DNA of 64,000 nucleotides, from the NCBI GenBank assembly GCA_035439445.1, contig DAORKG010000006.1, positions 62,001-126,000 on the forward strand. Reading direction: 5' to 3'. Below are positions 18,707 to 27,984 of this stretch, piece after piece; the stretch's first letter is position 1; each line of letters starts with the position of its first letter. Under the pieces are notes generated by a model. It did not search any database. It was given only the letters and a program-made list of their open reading frames with translations, and was not told the DNA's origin. The position numbers were made by a program, and so were the translations under genes. This stretch comes from UBA4416 sp035439445 (lineage in GTDB: Bacteria > Bacteroidota > Bacteroidia > B-17B0 > Aurantibacillaceae).

Positions 18707-20377
18707 TTACGACAAACCACTAATAATTCCTTTGTCATCAATACTCATTCCTTCTGATGCTGGAACAGAAGGTAAGCCTGGCATGCGCATCATATTACCT
18801 AAAATAGGAATGATAAATCCGGCACCGGCAGCAATTTCAAATTCGCGCACAGTAATTGTAAAGTTTGTTGGTCGTCCAATTAATTTTTCGTTATCCGAAA
18901 ATGATTTTTGAGTTTTAGCCATGCAAATTGGTAAATGTGTTAATCCTAATTTGGCTATTAATTTCAAATCTTGTTCAGCTTTGGTATTATATTCTATATC
19001 ACTTGCGCCATATATTTCTTTGGCTATAGTTTGAATTTTTTGTTTTACATCAGAGTTCCAATCATAAAGTGGTTTGAAGTTTGAACGATTGCTTTTTTCA
19101 ATCTCATCAACTACCGCTTTTGCTAAATCTTGTGTTCCATTGCCACCTAATAACCAACCTTTGCTTAAAACGGCTTTGATGTTTTTTTGAGCACAAAGGT
19201 CAATCAAGGTGTTAATTTCTTCGTCTGTATCTTTCACAAAATGATTGATTGCGATAACCGGAGTAATGCCAAATTTTTGAATATTCTCAATGTGTTTTTC
19301 TAAGTTACAAAAACCTTTTTTTAGTTTCTCAACAGATGGTGTATTGAGTTCGTTTGGTAATGCTCCGCCATGATGTTTGAGCGCACGTATGGTAGCAACA
19401 ATCACCACAATACTGGGCTTTAATTTTCCGTAACCACATTTAATATTTAAAAATTTCTCTGCACCTAAATCAGCACCAAATCCTGCTTCTGTTACCACAT
19501 AATCTCCTAGCGATAATCCCATTTTTGTAGCCAAAATAGAATTGGTTCCTTGTGCAATGTTTGCAAACGGGCCACCATGAATAATAGCAGGATTACCTTC
19601 TAAGGTTTGAACTAAGTTTGGTTGAATTGCATCCTTTAGCAAGATAGTCATAGCGTTTTGTGCCTTTAAATCTTTTGCATAAACAGGTTCGTTGTTGTAT
19701 GTAAAACCAACAAAAATATTTCCCAGTTTTTCTTTTAAATCGGATATACTGTTTGATAAACATAATATGGCCATGATTTCTGAAGCAGCTGTGATATTAA
19801 ATCCATCTTGTCGCATAACTCCATTTGCTTTTCCTCCAATGCCAATGATGATGTTTCTTAAACTTCTATCATTCATATCAATGACTCTTTTCCAAACAAC
19901 TGTTCTTGGGTCAAGTTTTATTGGATGTTCATGGTTTTGAATCACGTTATCAATGATGGCAGCTAAAAAATTATTAGCTTTTTCAATAGCCGAAAAATCT
20001 CCGGTGAAATGAAGATTGATATCTTCCATTGGAATCACTTGTGAGTATCCACCACCTGCGGCTCCACCTTTAATTCCGAATACCGGTCCTAAAGATGGTT
20101 CACGTAAAACTACTATACTCTTCTTGCCAATTTTGTTTAAGCCTTCATTTAATCCAATGGACACTGTTGTTTTACCTTCACCTGCGGGAGTAGGAGTGAG
20201 AGCTGTAACTAAAATTAATTTGGATGATTTTATTTTTTCTTCATCAATTAAATGAAGTGGTAGTTTAGCTTTATATTTACCATACAACTCTAAATCATCT
20301 TCATTTATATTAATTTTTTCTGCAATTTTTTTTATATGAATGGGTTGCACTGATTGTGCTATTTCAATGTCGGTCAT
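18707..20377 (-). CDS. fhs: Formate--tetrahydrofolate ligase
   Basis: ATP-dependent formation of 10-formyl-THF from formate for one-carbon metabolism. The nucleotide-binding loop TPTPAGEGKTT lies at residues 61-71, followed by LREPSLGPVFGIKGGAAGGG and the family block ending NLHFTGD. I start at the ATG at 20377 (MTDIEIAQ), giving 556 residues, the normal length. The frame extends in-frame to a TTG at 20398, but that codon overlaps a perfect -7 element, so it is unlikely to be translated. Confidence 0.94.
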   Translation of the reverse strand: MTDIEIAQSVQPIHIKKIAEKININEDDLELYGKYKAKLPLHLIDEEKIKSSKLILVTALTPTPAGEGKTTVSIGLNEGLNKIGKKSIVVLREPSLGPVFGIKGGAAGGGYSQVIPMEDINLHFTGDFSAIEKANNFLAAIIDNVIQNHEHPIKLDPRTVVWKRVIDMNDRSLRNIIIGIGGKANGVMRQDGFNITAASEIMAILCLSNSISDLKEKLGNIFVGFTYNNEPVYAKDLKAQNAMTILLKDAIQPNLVQTLEGNPAIIHGGPFANIAQGTNSILATKMGLSLGDYVVTEAGFGADLGAEKFLNIKCGYGKLKPSIVVIVATIRALKHHGGALPNELNTPSVEKLKKGFCNLEKHIENIQKFGITPVIAINHFVKDTDEEINTLIDLCAQKNIKAVLSKGWLLGGNGTQDLAKAVVDEIEKSNRSNFKPLYDWNSDVKQKIQTIAKEIYGASDIEYNTKAEQDLKLIAKLGLTHLPICMAKTQKSFSDNEKLIGRPTNFTITVREFEIAAGAGFIIPILGNMMRMPGLPSVPASEGMSIDDKGIISGLS

Positions 20378-20395
20378 AAACTGTTTTTGTTTGAG

Positions 20396-20403
20396 CAAAG
20401 CTA
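20396..20403 (-). promoter_or_regulatory. -7 promoter element for fhs
   Basis: On the minus strand the bases read TAGCTTTG, a full match to TAnnTTTG, ending 18 bases before the fhs ATG. A clear -33 element is not visible. Confidence 0.5.
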
Positions 20404-20680
20404 TTATCTATTTTTTAACTAAATAATGGTAAAACTCATTTATATTCTTGATAATTAACAGGTATTTAAACAGCATTATTCGTAAATAGTTTTTGAGACT
20501 GAAATAGATAAGATTTCAGTCTCCGTTTTCAACCTATAATTAACATCAAAAAGGCTATTTATCAAGCAGTTACACTTTTAGGAGCTCTATTTTCGTTAAT
20601 TACCTTGTTTTTTGTTAATAATCCAAATTCGTTGGGCTACAAAGCCTTCGTATTTTTAAGAGTTAAACAGAACTATTTTA
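20404..20680. other. Divergent intergenic leader with hairpin
   Basis: Between fhs and the condensin-like operon. It contains an 11-bp perfect inverted repeat, GAGACTGAAAT at 20495-20505 and ATTTCAGTCTC at 20513-20523, with a 7-base loop. The hairpin is in the presumed 5' leader of the plus-strand operon and is not followed by a strong T-run. A 61-codon open frame (20512-20697) encodes a hydrophobic stretch but has no ATG, GTG or TTG before that stretch. No RNA family was recognised. Confidence 0.5.
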
Positions 20681-21922
20681 ATGAGTTTACAAGTTAATGT
20701 AAAAGATTTGCTATCAAATCTATACTACAATCGTGGTGTAGTGGAATTGCTATTTGGTCAGCGTGACCATGTAACAGTAAACGAATTATTAAGCAGAGAT
20801 GATATTACGGAAGAACAGTACCGTAAATTAGTGTCCCTAGATATTCTTTACGAATACGAAAACGTGGTGAGCTTAAATGATGCTGTTGTTGCCATGTTTG
20901 AAGATTTTATGGAGATTGGAGAAGTTACTCCGGGCTTCATTAACGATTACATCAATGAGTTAAAACGCCACATCCGCTTTTATCAAGAGGCTCGTGAGAT
21001 GCGCTTCTTGCGTAGTATCAAAAAATATTTAAAGCGCATCAACTCTACTTTAACTCGCGAAATTATTAAGCTTCAAAAAAATGTAGATGATACTTACAAA
21101 AACGAAAGTAACTACCGCATTAAATTACAAAAGCTTGAAGACTACCGTGAGAAGCGTGATACTATCATTGAATTCATCAAACAAACTAATGCGATAGTTG
21201 ATGAAACACGCGTGCTGTTCAATATTACAAACGATACAGAATTGTTCGGCATCGTATCTTCACTAAAAGCTAGTTTAATTGAGAACCTGGATTTCTTAAT
21301 TGAGATTCAAACTGATATTACTGACTTCATTAACAAAATCCAGTACCAGTTAGATGTTTACAAAAAGGCTCAGCGTTTAAAAGAAGTAAAAGATCACGGA
21401 ACATTACACTTTAAAACTAACTTCAGAGAAATTGTTTCGAATATCAATACCCTTAAACATAACGGACACAAAACGCCTAAAACAAAAATCCCAATCGACT
21501 TTTTATATAGCGATGATGGACATGTGTTGTGTAAGCGAATAGCTGAGAAATACAAGATTACTCGTTTAATGGTTCGTGGACTTGCCGATAAAATGGCAGG
21601 TAACTTCAAAGAAAAAGGACTTGAACAACAAATAAAACTTGATACTGAAAAATTAGTGGAGCGTTTTTTAAACCAAACGAAACAAAACTTATTTGAGTAT
21701 TTAATGGATTATAAATTCCCTAAAGCAATTGGAACAGTAACGTTTGAAGAACGTTTATCGTTGTTTGTTGAAATTGCGATGGAGTATCAAAATCAATTAG
21801 ATTTTAAATACCGATTACAGTATCATGATTATACTGTGGAGAATGATGTGAAAAAACGCTTAGGTTACACATTGATTTTGCCATTGAAAGATAAACCAAA
21901 AAAAGAAAAAGCAACTAAATAG
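20681..21922 (+). CDS. Condensin kleisin-like subunit (MksF/MukF/JetA-like)
   Basis: 413 residues. The N-terminal 70 residues look like a winged helix (VTVNELLSRDDITEEQYRKL then LYEYENVVSLND). Long amphipathic helices with many Lys, Glu and Arg follow (about 85-240), then a second helical region and a C-terminal segment ending in a basic tail. I recognise no enzyme motif. The kleisin call rests on operon order: a helical winged-helix protein, then a KITE-sized protein, then a very long SMC-like ATPase, as in mksFEB and jetABC. Arg codons are strongly CGT/CGC and Asn often AAC, suggesting good expression. Confidence 0.65.
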   Translation: MSLQVNVKDLLSNLYYNRGVVELLFGQRDHVTVNELLSRDDITEEQYRKLVSLDILYEYENVVSLNDAVVAMFEDFMEIGEVTPGFINDYINELKRHIRFYQEAREMRFLRSIKKYLKRINSTLTREIIKLQKNVDDTYKNESNYRIKLQKLEDYREKRDTIIEFIKQTNAIVDETRVLFNITNDTELFGIVSSLKASLIENLDFLIEIQTDITDFINKIQYQLDVYKKAQRLKEVKDHGTLHFKTNFREIVSNINTLKHNGHKTPKTKIPIDFLYSDDGHVLCKRIAEKYKITRLMVRGLADKMAGNFKEKGLEQQIKLDTEKLVERFLNQTKQNLFEYLMDYKFPKAIGTVTFEERLSLFVEIAMEYQNQLDFKYRLQYHDYTVENDVKKRLGYTLILPLKDKPKKEKATK

Positions 21923-21936
21923 AAATTATAGATACC

Positions 21937-22548
21937 ATGGAAGAAACAACCAGTTTTAATTTACCAAAACAAACGCATGATATTTTTGCGGTGATGGCTC
22001 GTGGAAATTTTATTTCTAGTAACGGAAGTAGAGACGGGATGAACCGTTTGTATGATGTGATTAATAATCCTGAAAATTTCGATAGATTACAGGCTTACTT
22101 TAATGTGATTAGATATAACATTGAGCGCGGGAACAATTTTTTCTATTTCTCAAAATTAAATGAACCAAACTCTGAGTTGGAAAAGAAACTTGAGCGTTTT
22201 GAGCGTTATATTGATATTATTGATTTGTTTGCCAGTATGGATAACAAAATAGGTATTGGTAGTCGTTTCCGTCCGAGTGAAATTGCTGAGGAGTGTAATG
22301 CGAATGTTCGTTTAAAACAAAAACTTCAAAAAATTCCTTTGTACCGTTCGGAGACATTACATAATAAAGTACGTGAGATTTGTGATTTAATGAGTCGTGA
22401 TTCGTTTTTAGAGTTAGAAGATGAAAAATCAGAATCTTACAAAGTATTAGATTCATACAATTACTTATTGGACGTTATTAATTCAATTGCTATTTACGAA
22501 GATAGCAGTTCAGGTTCTGATGATACACAAGCAATCATTTACAACTAA
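21937..22548 (+). CDS. Condensin KITE-like subunit (MksE/JetB-like)
   Basis: 203 residues starting 14 bases after the previous stop. The N-terminus IFAVMARGNFIS, then LYDVINNP, YFNVIRYNIERGNNFFYFSK, matches the arrangement of MksE-type proteins: an opening helix, a G-x-F-I-S turn, and a strand pair ending in a tyrosine/phenylalanine-rich FYF. It is predicted to be a tandem winged-helix protein bridging kleisin and SMC heads. The remaining residues are helical and acidic. Assignment is by pattern and context, not by search. Confidence 0.68.
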   Translation: MEETTSFNLPKQTHDIFAVMARGNFISSNGSRDGMNRLYDVINNPENFDRLQAYFNVIRYNIERGNNFFYFSKLNEPNSELEKKLERFERYIDIIDLFASMDNKIGIGSRFRPSEIAEECNANVRLKQKLQKIPLYRSETLHNKVREICDLMSRDSFLELEDEKSESYKVLDSYNYLLDVINSIAIYEDSSSGSDDTQAIIYN

Positions 22549-22560
22549 AATATAATTTCA

Positions 22561-23559
22561 ATGAAGACATCACTTTTTATATTACTGATAATTTTTAGCC
22601 TAAGCCTCAGTGCTCAAACTAAGTATTCTTTTGTATCTGAAGATTTTATCGTTTTTCACGAAAACATATCTTCTGCTGAGCGTATGTTTAAAAATGATTC
22701 TTTATTGCAAGCTTATGCTAAGTTCGATAACGCCTTCTCTTCTTATAAAGGTGCTGTAAACCCAGGACATTATTTTAAGGCTGCTTTATGTGCCATTAGA
22801 ATTAAGGAAGAATTTAAGGCTTTAAGTTTTTTAGAAAAAGCAATTGTCAATGGTTTTGAAATTGATAGTGCTAAAAGAGAGCTAGTATCTTTTTATAATC
22901 AAAACACTAAAAAGGAATTTTTAGAAAACTTTTCTAAGTGGCAAGAACAAAGAGATTTGGAAAGAAATAAAGAATGGCAAGCAGAGTTATTAGCAACTGC
23001 CGAAGCCAATAAGAAGTATGCATCTAATAAATACACTTCGGCGATGGAGTTTTGTGCGGCTTGTATGAAAAATAAAGCTTGTAGTAAAACTTCTCCTGAT
23101 TATTTATCAAAGTATAAGGTGGTTAAAGAAAAAATGAAAGCAGATTCTGTGACTGCTGTAGCTTTGATTAGTAAAATACAAGCACAAGGTTTTCCGTCTA
23201 TGAAATTGGTTGGCAAGAAAGGAAGTGATGTGGCTCGTAACATTTTATTGAACTATGATGCTGATAGAAAAAATGAACGTCTGGATGGTATGTTATCGAA
23301 AGCATTATTGGATGGAAATATTTCTCCTGAATTTTATGCTACATTAATTGATAGAAGAAATACAATGAATGGTTTAATGCCTGAGTTTTATGAGCCGGTA
23401 ACGGGTTATGAAAAAACAATAGGTAAAGATGTAGCAGTTGCCAATAAAAAACGCAGAACAATTGGTTTATATCCAATTAAGATAGTGAGTTCGGCTGCTC
23501 CAAAAGGGAAAGATGCAGGTGCGGCAAAGAGCACGTATGTGGGATTATATGATTATTAA
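22561..23559 (+). CDS. Exported TPR-like protein with DUF6624-like C-terminal region
   Basis: 332 residues with a clear signal peptide (about 1-19, ending LSAQ). TPR-like helices (about 25-110) are followed by a Lys/Glu-rich helix and CAACMKNKACSK (about 167-178) with three closely spaced cysteines plus one more. The C-terminal region has GFPSMKLVGKKGSDVA, then DGNISPEFYATLIDRR, resembling the G-x-P...VG...A...ISP..YA.L.DR pattern of DUF6624-type domains. It begins 12 bases after the KITE-like gene and ends 35 bases before the SMC-like gene, so it is probably co-transcribed. Its Arg codons are mostly AGA, unlike the CGT-rich flanking genes. Its periplasmic destination makes a direct structural role in a DNA-bound complex unlikely. 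Confidence 0.72.
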   Translation: MKTSLFILLIIFSLSLSAQTKYSFVSEDFIVFHENISSAERMFKNDSLLQAYAKFDNAFSSYKGAVNPGHYFKAALCAIRIKEEFKALSFLEKAIVNGFEIDSAKRELVSFYNQNTKKEFLENFSKWQEQRDLERNKEWQAELLATAEANKKYASNKYTSAMEFCAACMKNKACSKTSPDYLSKYKVVKEKMKADSVTAVALISKIQAQGFPSMKLVGKKGSDVARNILLNYDADRKNERLDGMLSKALLDGNISPEFYATLIDRRNTMNGLMPEFYEPVTGYEKTIGKDVAVANKKRRTIGLYPIKIVSSAAPKGKDAGAAKSTYVGLYDY

Positions 23560-23594
23560 AAGATAAAGAAATTAGAGACAGGGAATAAGAGAAC

Positions 23595-26500
23595 ATGGAA
23601 AATAACTGTAGAATATTAAACAGAATTGTTGAGATTAACATTGCCAATGTAAAGTATACCGACTTAGAATTAAGTGGTAATACATGTTTTGTTGGTACAA
23701 ATAACTTTGGTAAAACATCATTGCAACGTGCAATTTTGTTTTTTTATAGTGCTAATACCAGAGGTTTAGGTATCTCCGCATCACAAAAACCGTTTGAAGA
23801 ACATTACTTTAAATACGAAAACTCATATTTAATTTATGAAATACAAACAGAAAACAAACCGTTTTTTGTGATTGTATACCGTCATAACAAATTAGTATTC
23901 CGTTTTGTAGATGCTGAGTATAGCCCTGATTATTTCTTTAATGAGAATGATGAGGCTATTAAAATTAAAGAGGTAATTGCAGGGTTAGATAAACGTGGTA
24001 TTTTTGTTTCTCAGCAAATTGATACGTTTGAACGTTACCGTAATATTTTATACGGAACAGAAACGGATAAACAGTTAAGCAGATTCCATTTATTAAAAGG
24101 TAACGAGAAATATCAAAATATTCCTAAGTCTATTACAAACGTATTCTTAAGTTCTAAGAGTAGTATTGATAGCCGCTTTATCAAAGATTTTATCGCTAAC
24201 TCTTTAACTACAGAAAGCAGTAGTATTAAGTTAGAGCAGGTTGATCGTCAGTTACGTCAGTTTAATGAGAAGTACTCTGATATTGAAACATATTTGAAAA
24301 AAGAATCTCAGCAATTAATTGAGTTTATTGACAAAAAGTATGACCAGGTGCACATGTTAAAAGGTGCGCAAATGGAAATGGCTGATAAATTAGGTAGTAG
24401 CTTACGTTATGCTGAAACACAAAATGAAGCTGTTATCAAAGCATCTCAAGAAAAACAAGAAGAATTAGATAGATTAATAGAGGCTAACGAAGAACAAAAA
24501 ACCTTATTAGAAGAAAAACAAAAAGATATTCGTGAGGAGATTGGTTACTACGACAGAACGATACGTGAGGCAAATAAGAAGTTAAAAGAGTATAAAGAAA
24601 AAAACATTGAAGAAGCTGTTGAGAAAAATGCAGAAAGAGAAAAACTTCAAGTTGATTTAAATATTGCTCGTCGTGAGTATGAATCATTAACGTCAAACGT
24701 TCAAAGTATTGAGATGAAGTACTCATCTTTAATTGAGCAATTACGTAATGATAAAACAGCTTATATTAATAAAATTAATTCTCGTACCAGTGAAATATTC
24801 AATCACTACAATGAGTTACAGTTGTTACAAAAGAATGAGTTTAATAAAAAGGATGCTGAGTTAAAACAAAAGCGTGAAGAAGCTTTAACAGATTTAAATG
24901 CAGAGGTTACAGCAAAACAAATTGAATTCAACGAATTAAAAGCTGAGGAAAAAGTAATTCGTAATACGCGTTTTTATGAAGCTGAAATAAAAGCACAAGA
25001 AACTGAATTAGCAGATTTAAGAGCAATTAACTACAAAAACAAATCTGAGCTTGCTATTAAGAATAACTTAGTTCAAACGCTTCAAAAAGAGTGGGAGGCT
25101 TTAGAGTTAAAATTAAAAACGTCTTTATCTAATCAAATACAAAAAACAAACAACGAAATTATTCGTGTTAAAACAGAAATTAAAACCATTGAGGAAAAAT
25201 TAAATGTTCAGCACGATGCCTTATATGGTTATTTAGAGAAGAATGTAAAAGATTGGCATAATACAATTGGTAAAGTTGTAAATGAGGATTTATTATTCCG
25301 TTCGGATTTAAATCCTACCATTACTGATAGTAAAGATTTGTCATTATATGGTATTAGCTTAAAATTAGATGAAGTACCAGTTGTATCTAAATCTATTGAA
25401 GAGTACCAGTTCGAGAAAAACGAACGCCTAGCAATTATCAGAGATTTAGAAGAATCTATGAATCAGTTTCAAACCGCTAACAATGAAGAAAAAATGTTGG
25501 CAGCTGATAAGTATGGTAAGCAATTGGGAGAATTAAAAGAAGATCTAAAAGTTTTAACTTACTCACTAGAATTAGCAGAAAAACGTGAGAAGAAGTTAAT
25601 TTTAGAATTAGAAGACTGGAAGCAACGTGCGAGCACTGAGATTGAGCAATCATTATCAGGTAACCGTCAAAAATTAAACATCATCGAAGAAGAGTTATCT
25701 ATCTTAAATAAAAGAAAGAATAATTTATTAAATGACTTTAACACACAGTTTGATAAATTAAAAACCTTTAACGATGAGCGTTTAGCTGATTTAAAATCTC
25801 GTCAGGAAACCGAAATTTCTGAACTTGAAGTAGAGAAGAAAAATCAAGTAAAAGAATATGAAGAAAAAGAAGCTCAATTAAGTACTGAAAAAGAATCGAA
25901 CTTTAAAGCAAAAGGAGTTGACAGTAAAGAGATTAAAAAAATTGATGCCCGCATTAAAGAATTAACGGATGCCTTAAAAGAAATTGACCAGTACGCCCAA
26001 ATTGTAAGTGATTACTTAAAAGATAAGCGTGAAATCTTTGATAAACTTCCTGATTTAATTCAAAAGAAAGAAGAGTATGTGAAATCAGCTAATGATTTAA
26101 CTGCCGAGCTTGAAGAGGTTTCTCGTAAGTTTAACATCAAACGTATGGAGTTAAATAAACAAAAACGTGCGTTTGAAGAAGAGTTAATTGAGTTTAATAA
26201 TGGTATTAATTATTTTACTAAAAACTTCCGCGAAACTCCGGTATTTAATAAATACGCTGATATTATTGATAGAGCAGAGCCTAAGAAAACAAATTACAGC
26301 GTAATGGACTTATGTACTCAGTTATTGAAAAACGATTCGCATTTCAATGAAGAGTATGGCGCTTTCCAACGTTATGTAAATGAGTTTGCAGGTAAATTCA
26401 GATTAGATAACCACTTTAATTTTGTGATTCGTAATGATGCCACCCAAGGTGAGTACGAACGTTTTGCTCAAAACTTACGTTCGTTCATTAATGAAAACAA

Positions 26501-27281
26501 AATTGAATTATCAATTGCAGAAACAGCTACGCAAATTGGTTTAGTAACTGATAGTATTGCTACTAAAGTTCGTGAGTTAAGTGGACAAAAAGATAAGATT
26601 CAACATATTATTACGTTGATTGCAGAAGACTTTAAGAAAGCAGAGTTTGAGGAATCGAAACTAATTGAGTTCATCAAGATCCGTTTAGAAGATTCTGATA
26701 ACAAGGTTTACAAATTATTGAAACGTATCCAAGAGTTCCGTGAAGAAAATGGTTTAGTATATAACGAAGGATTATTTAATACGGACTTCGCTACTCACAA
26801 AAACCGTGAGATTAGCAACCGTGCAGTTAAATTATTAGACCAGTTGCGTACCGCTATTAAAGAGCAAGAGCAAGATGAAATTCGTTTACAGGATTTATTT
26901 GAATTGAAATTCAATATTAAAGAAGGTTTAAATGAAACAGGCTGGACTCATAAAATTGATAGCATTGGTAGTACAGGAACAGATATCTTGGTAAAAGCGA
27001 TTATCTATATTACTTTATTACATGTATTTATTAAAGAGTCTTCTCACCGTGGAAGTACAGAATTTAAAGTACACTGTATTATCGATGAGGTAGGTCAGAT
27101 TTCGGCGCACTACTTACGTGAGTTGTTACGTTTTGCAAAGAATAGAAATATTATGATGATTAATGGTTTGCCAAACAAATCTGGTTTAGAATCGCATTAT
27201 AAATACACCTATCAATTCAGAAGAGAAGAAAACAACAACGTTCGTATCTTCCCAAGTATTGTAACGGAAGTAGAGGCATAG
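23595..27281 (+). CDS. SMC-like condensin ATPase (MksB/MukB/JetC-like)
   Basis: 1228 residues. The Walker A motif is G34-T-N-N-F-G-K-T41 near the N-terminus. Two long coiled-coil arms rich in Glu, Lys and Gln (about 230-520 and 600-880) are separated by a less helical segment that could be a minimal hinge. The C-terminal head has a signature-like segment IGSTGTDILVKAI (about 1124-1136) and Walker B HCIIDEVGQI with D1164/E1165. This is the ABC-type head and arm layout of SMC-related ATPases; the GSTGTD signature sets it nearer to MukB/MksB/JetC than to canonical Smc. CGT/CGC-rich codon use matches the first two genes of the operon. No Toprim-type nuclease (JetD) follows. Confidence 0.85.
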   Translation: MENNCRILNRIVEINIANVKYTDLELSGNTCFVGTNNFGKTSLQRAILFFYSANTRGLGISASQKPFEEHYFKYENSYLIYEIQTENKPFFVIVYRHNKLVFRFVDAEYSPDYFFNENDEAIKIKEVIAGLDKRGIFVSQQIDTFERYRNILYGTETDKQLSRFHLLKGNEKYQNIPKSITNVFLSSKSSIDSRFIKDFIANSLTTESSSIKLEQVDRQLRQFNEKYSDIETYLKKESQQLIEFIDKKYDQVHMLKGAQMEMADKLGSSLRYAETQNEAVIKASQEKQEELDRLIEANEEQKTLLEEKQKDIREEIGYYDRTIREANKKLKEYKEKNIEEAVEKNAEREKLQVDLNIARREYESLTSNVQSIEMKYSSLIEQLRNDKTAYINKINSRTSEIFNHYNELQLLQKNEFNKKDAELKQKREEALTDLNAEVTAKQIEFNELKAEEKVIRNTRFYEAEIKAQETELADLRAINYKNKSELAIKNNLVQTLQKEWEALELKLKTSLSNQIQKTNNEIIRVKTEIKTIEEKLNVQHDALYGYLEKNVKDWHNTIGKVVNEDLLFRSDLNPTITDSKDLSLYGISLKLDEVPVVSKSIEEYQFEKNERLAIIRDLEESMNQFQTANNEEKMLAADKYGKQLGELKEDLKVLTYSLELAEKREKKLILELEDWKQRASTEIEQSLSGNRQKLNIIEEELSILNKRKNNLLNDFNTQFDKLKTFNDERLADLKSRQETEISELEVEKKNQVKEYEEKEAQLSTEKESNFKAKGVDSKEIKKIDARIKELTDALKEIDQYAQIVSDYLKDKREIFDKLPDLIQKKEEYVKSANDLTAELEEVSRKFNIKRMELNKQKRAFEEELIEFNNGINYFTKNFRETPVFNKYADIIDRAEPKKTNYSVMDLCTQLLKNDSHFNEEYGAFQRYVNEFAGKFRLDNHFNFVIRNDATQGEYERFAQNLRSFINENKIELSIAETATQIGLVTDSIATKVRELSGQKDKIQHIITLIAEDFKKAEFEESKLIEFIKIRLEDSDNKVYKLLKRIQEFREENGLVYNEGLFNTDFATHKNREISNRAVKLLDQLRTAIKEQEQDEIRLQDLFELKFNIKEGLNETGWTHKIDSIGSTGTDILVKAIIYITLLHVFIKESSHRGSTEFKVHCIIDEVGQISAHYLRELLRFAKNRNIMMINGLPNKSGLESHYKYTYQFRREENNNVRIFPSIVTEVEA

Positions 27282-27336
27282 TCCTATGTTACTCTGAGCG
27301 CCTGCCTCGTCGGCAGACAGGGATTCGAAGTTTCAA

Positions 27337-27375
27337 AAAACACCTGACAGGTTTTAAAAACCTGTCAGGTGTTTT
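27337..27375. terminator. Bidirectional terminator after the condensin-like operon
   Basis: CACCTGACAGGTTTT (27341-27355) pairs perfectly with 27357-27371 around a single central base. It is preceded by an A-run and followed by a T-run on the plus strand. It serves both this operon and the convergent ORF6N gene. Confidence 0.88.
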
Positions 27376-27920
27376 TATTTTCGAGATGTTTTATACCCAA
27401 TCTGCACTCTTGGTTTTTCGTTGTCTTTCTTGTCTAATAACTCATCCAGGTATTGAAAAACCACTTCAATGTTTTTTGTATTGTTATCTGTTTTCTTTCT
27501 CAGTTCTTCTATAGCCAAACGAAGTTCTGTATTATCACTAAGCATTTGGCGTATTTTGGTAAATATTCGAATGATTTGAATATTAACAGAAATAGCCTTT
27601 TCGCTATTGAGCACACTCGAAAGCATTGCTACTCCTTGTTCTGTAAAAGCAAAAGGTAAATGCCTTAATCCCTTTTTATCTGAATTGGAGGTCGCAAATT
27701 GCGTCCTCCAATTATTTAGTTCAACTTCAGTTAATTCAAACATAAAATCCTCTGGAAATCTACTTAAATTTCGTTTAACCGCCTCTTTTAACCTTTTCGT
27801 TTCTACTCCATATAGTTCTGCTAAATCTCGATCTAGCATTACTTTTTGGTTTCTAATAATATAAATCTTGTTTACAACTAATTCATCGGGTATGGGTAAT
27901 AATTCAGCTTTCTTCATCAT
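27375..27920 (-). CDS. ORF6N-domain protein (phage antirepressor-like)
   Basis: 181 residues. The ORF6N domain occupies about residues 8-100: IYIIRNQKVMLDRDLAELYGVETKRL, RFPEDFMFELT, NNWRTQFATSN and FAFTEQGVAMLSSVL are all family hallmarks. The tail (about 120-170) is helical. Such proteins are DNA-binding and widespread in Bacteroidota chromosomes, often as single genes derived from phage. No other phage gene is nearby. The codons for WRTQFATSN form a palindrome almost identical to one upstream of the gene. Two adjacent ATG codons (27918-27920 and 27915-27917) could start it. Confidence 0.88.
   Translation of the reverse strand: MMKKAELLPIPDELVVNKIYIIRNQKVMLDRDLAELYGVETKRLKEAVKRNLSRFPEDFMFELTEVELNNWRTQFATSNSDKKGLRHLPFAFTEQGVAMLSSVLNSEKAISVNIQIIRIFTKIRQMLSDNTELRLAIEELRKKTDNNTKNIEVVFQYLDELLDKKDNEKPRVQIGYKTSRK
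27683..27713. repeat. Intragenic palindrome in the ORF6N gene
   Basis: Arms AATTGGAGGTCGCAA (27683-27697) and its complement (27699-27713) with one mismatch, around one central base. The arms share 14 of 15 positions with the palindrome upstream of the same gene at 27985-28015. Confidence 0.8.
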
Positions 27921-27984
27921 AATAATTTATTTTTCAAAGTTGATGAATTTTGCAAGACATACTTGCTACAGATTGTAGCATTTT

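Noticed and set aside
23595..27281. Canonical Smc or SbcC
   Set aside because: The GSTGTD signature and the kleisin-like and KITE-like gene partners favour the MukB/MksB/JetC group over Smc/ScpAB, and there is no SbcD nuclease gene.
27375..27920. Prophage at the ORF6N gene
   Set aside because: ORF6N proteins often occur singly in Bacteroidota chromosomes; no integrase, capsid or tail gene is near.
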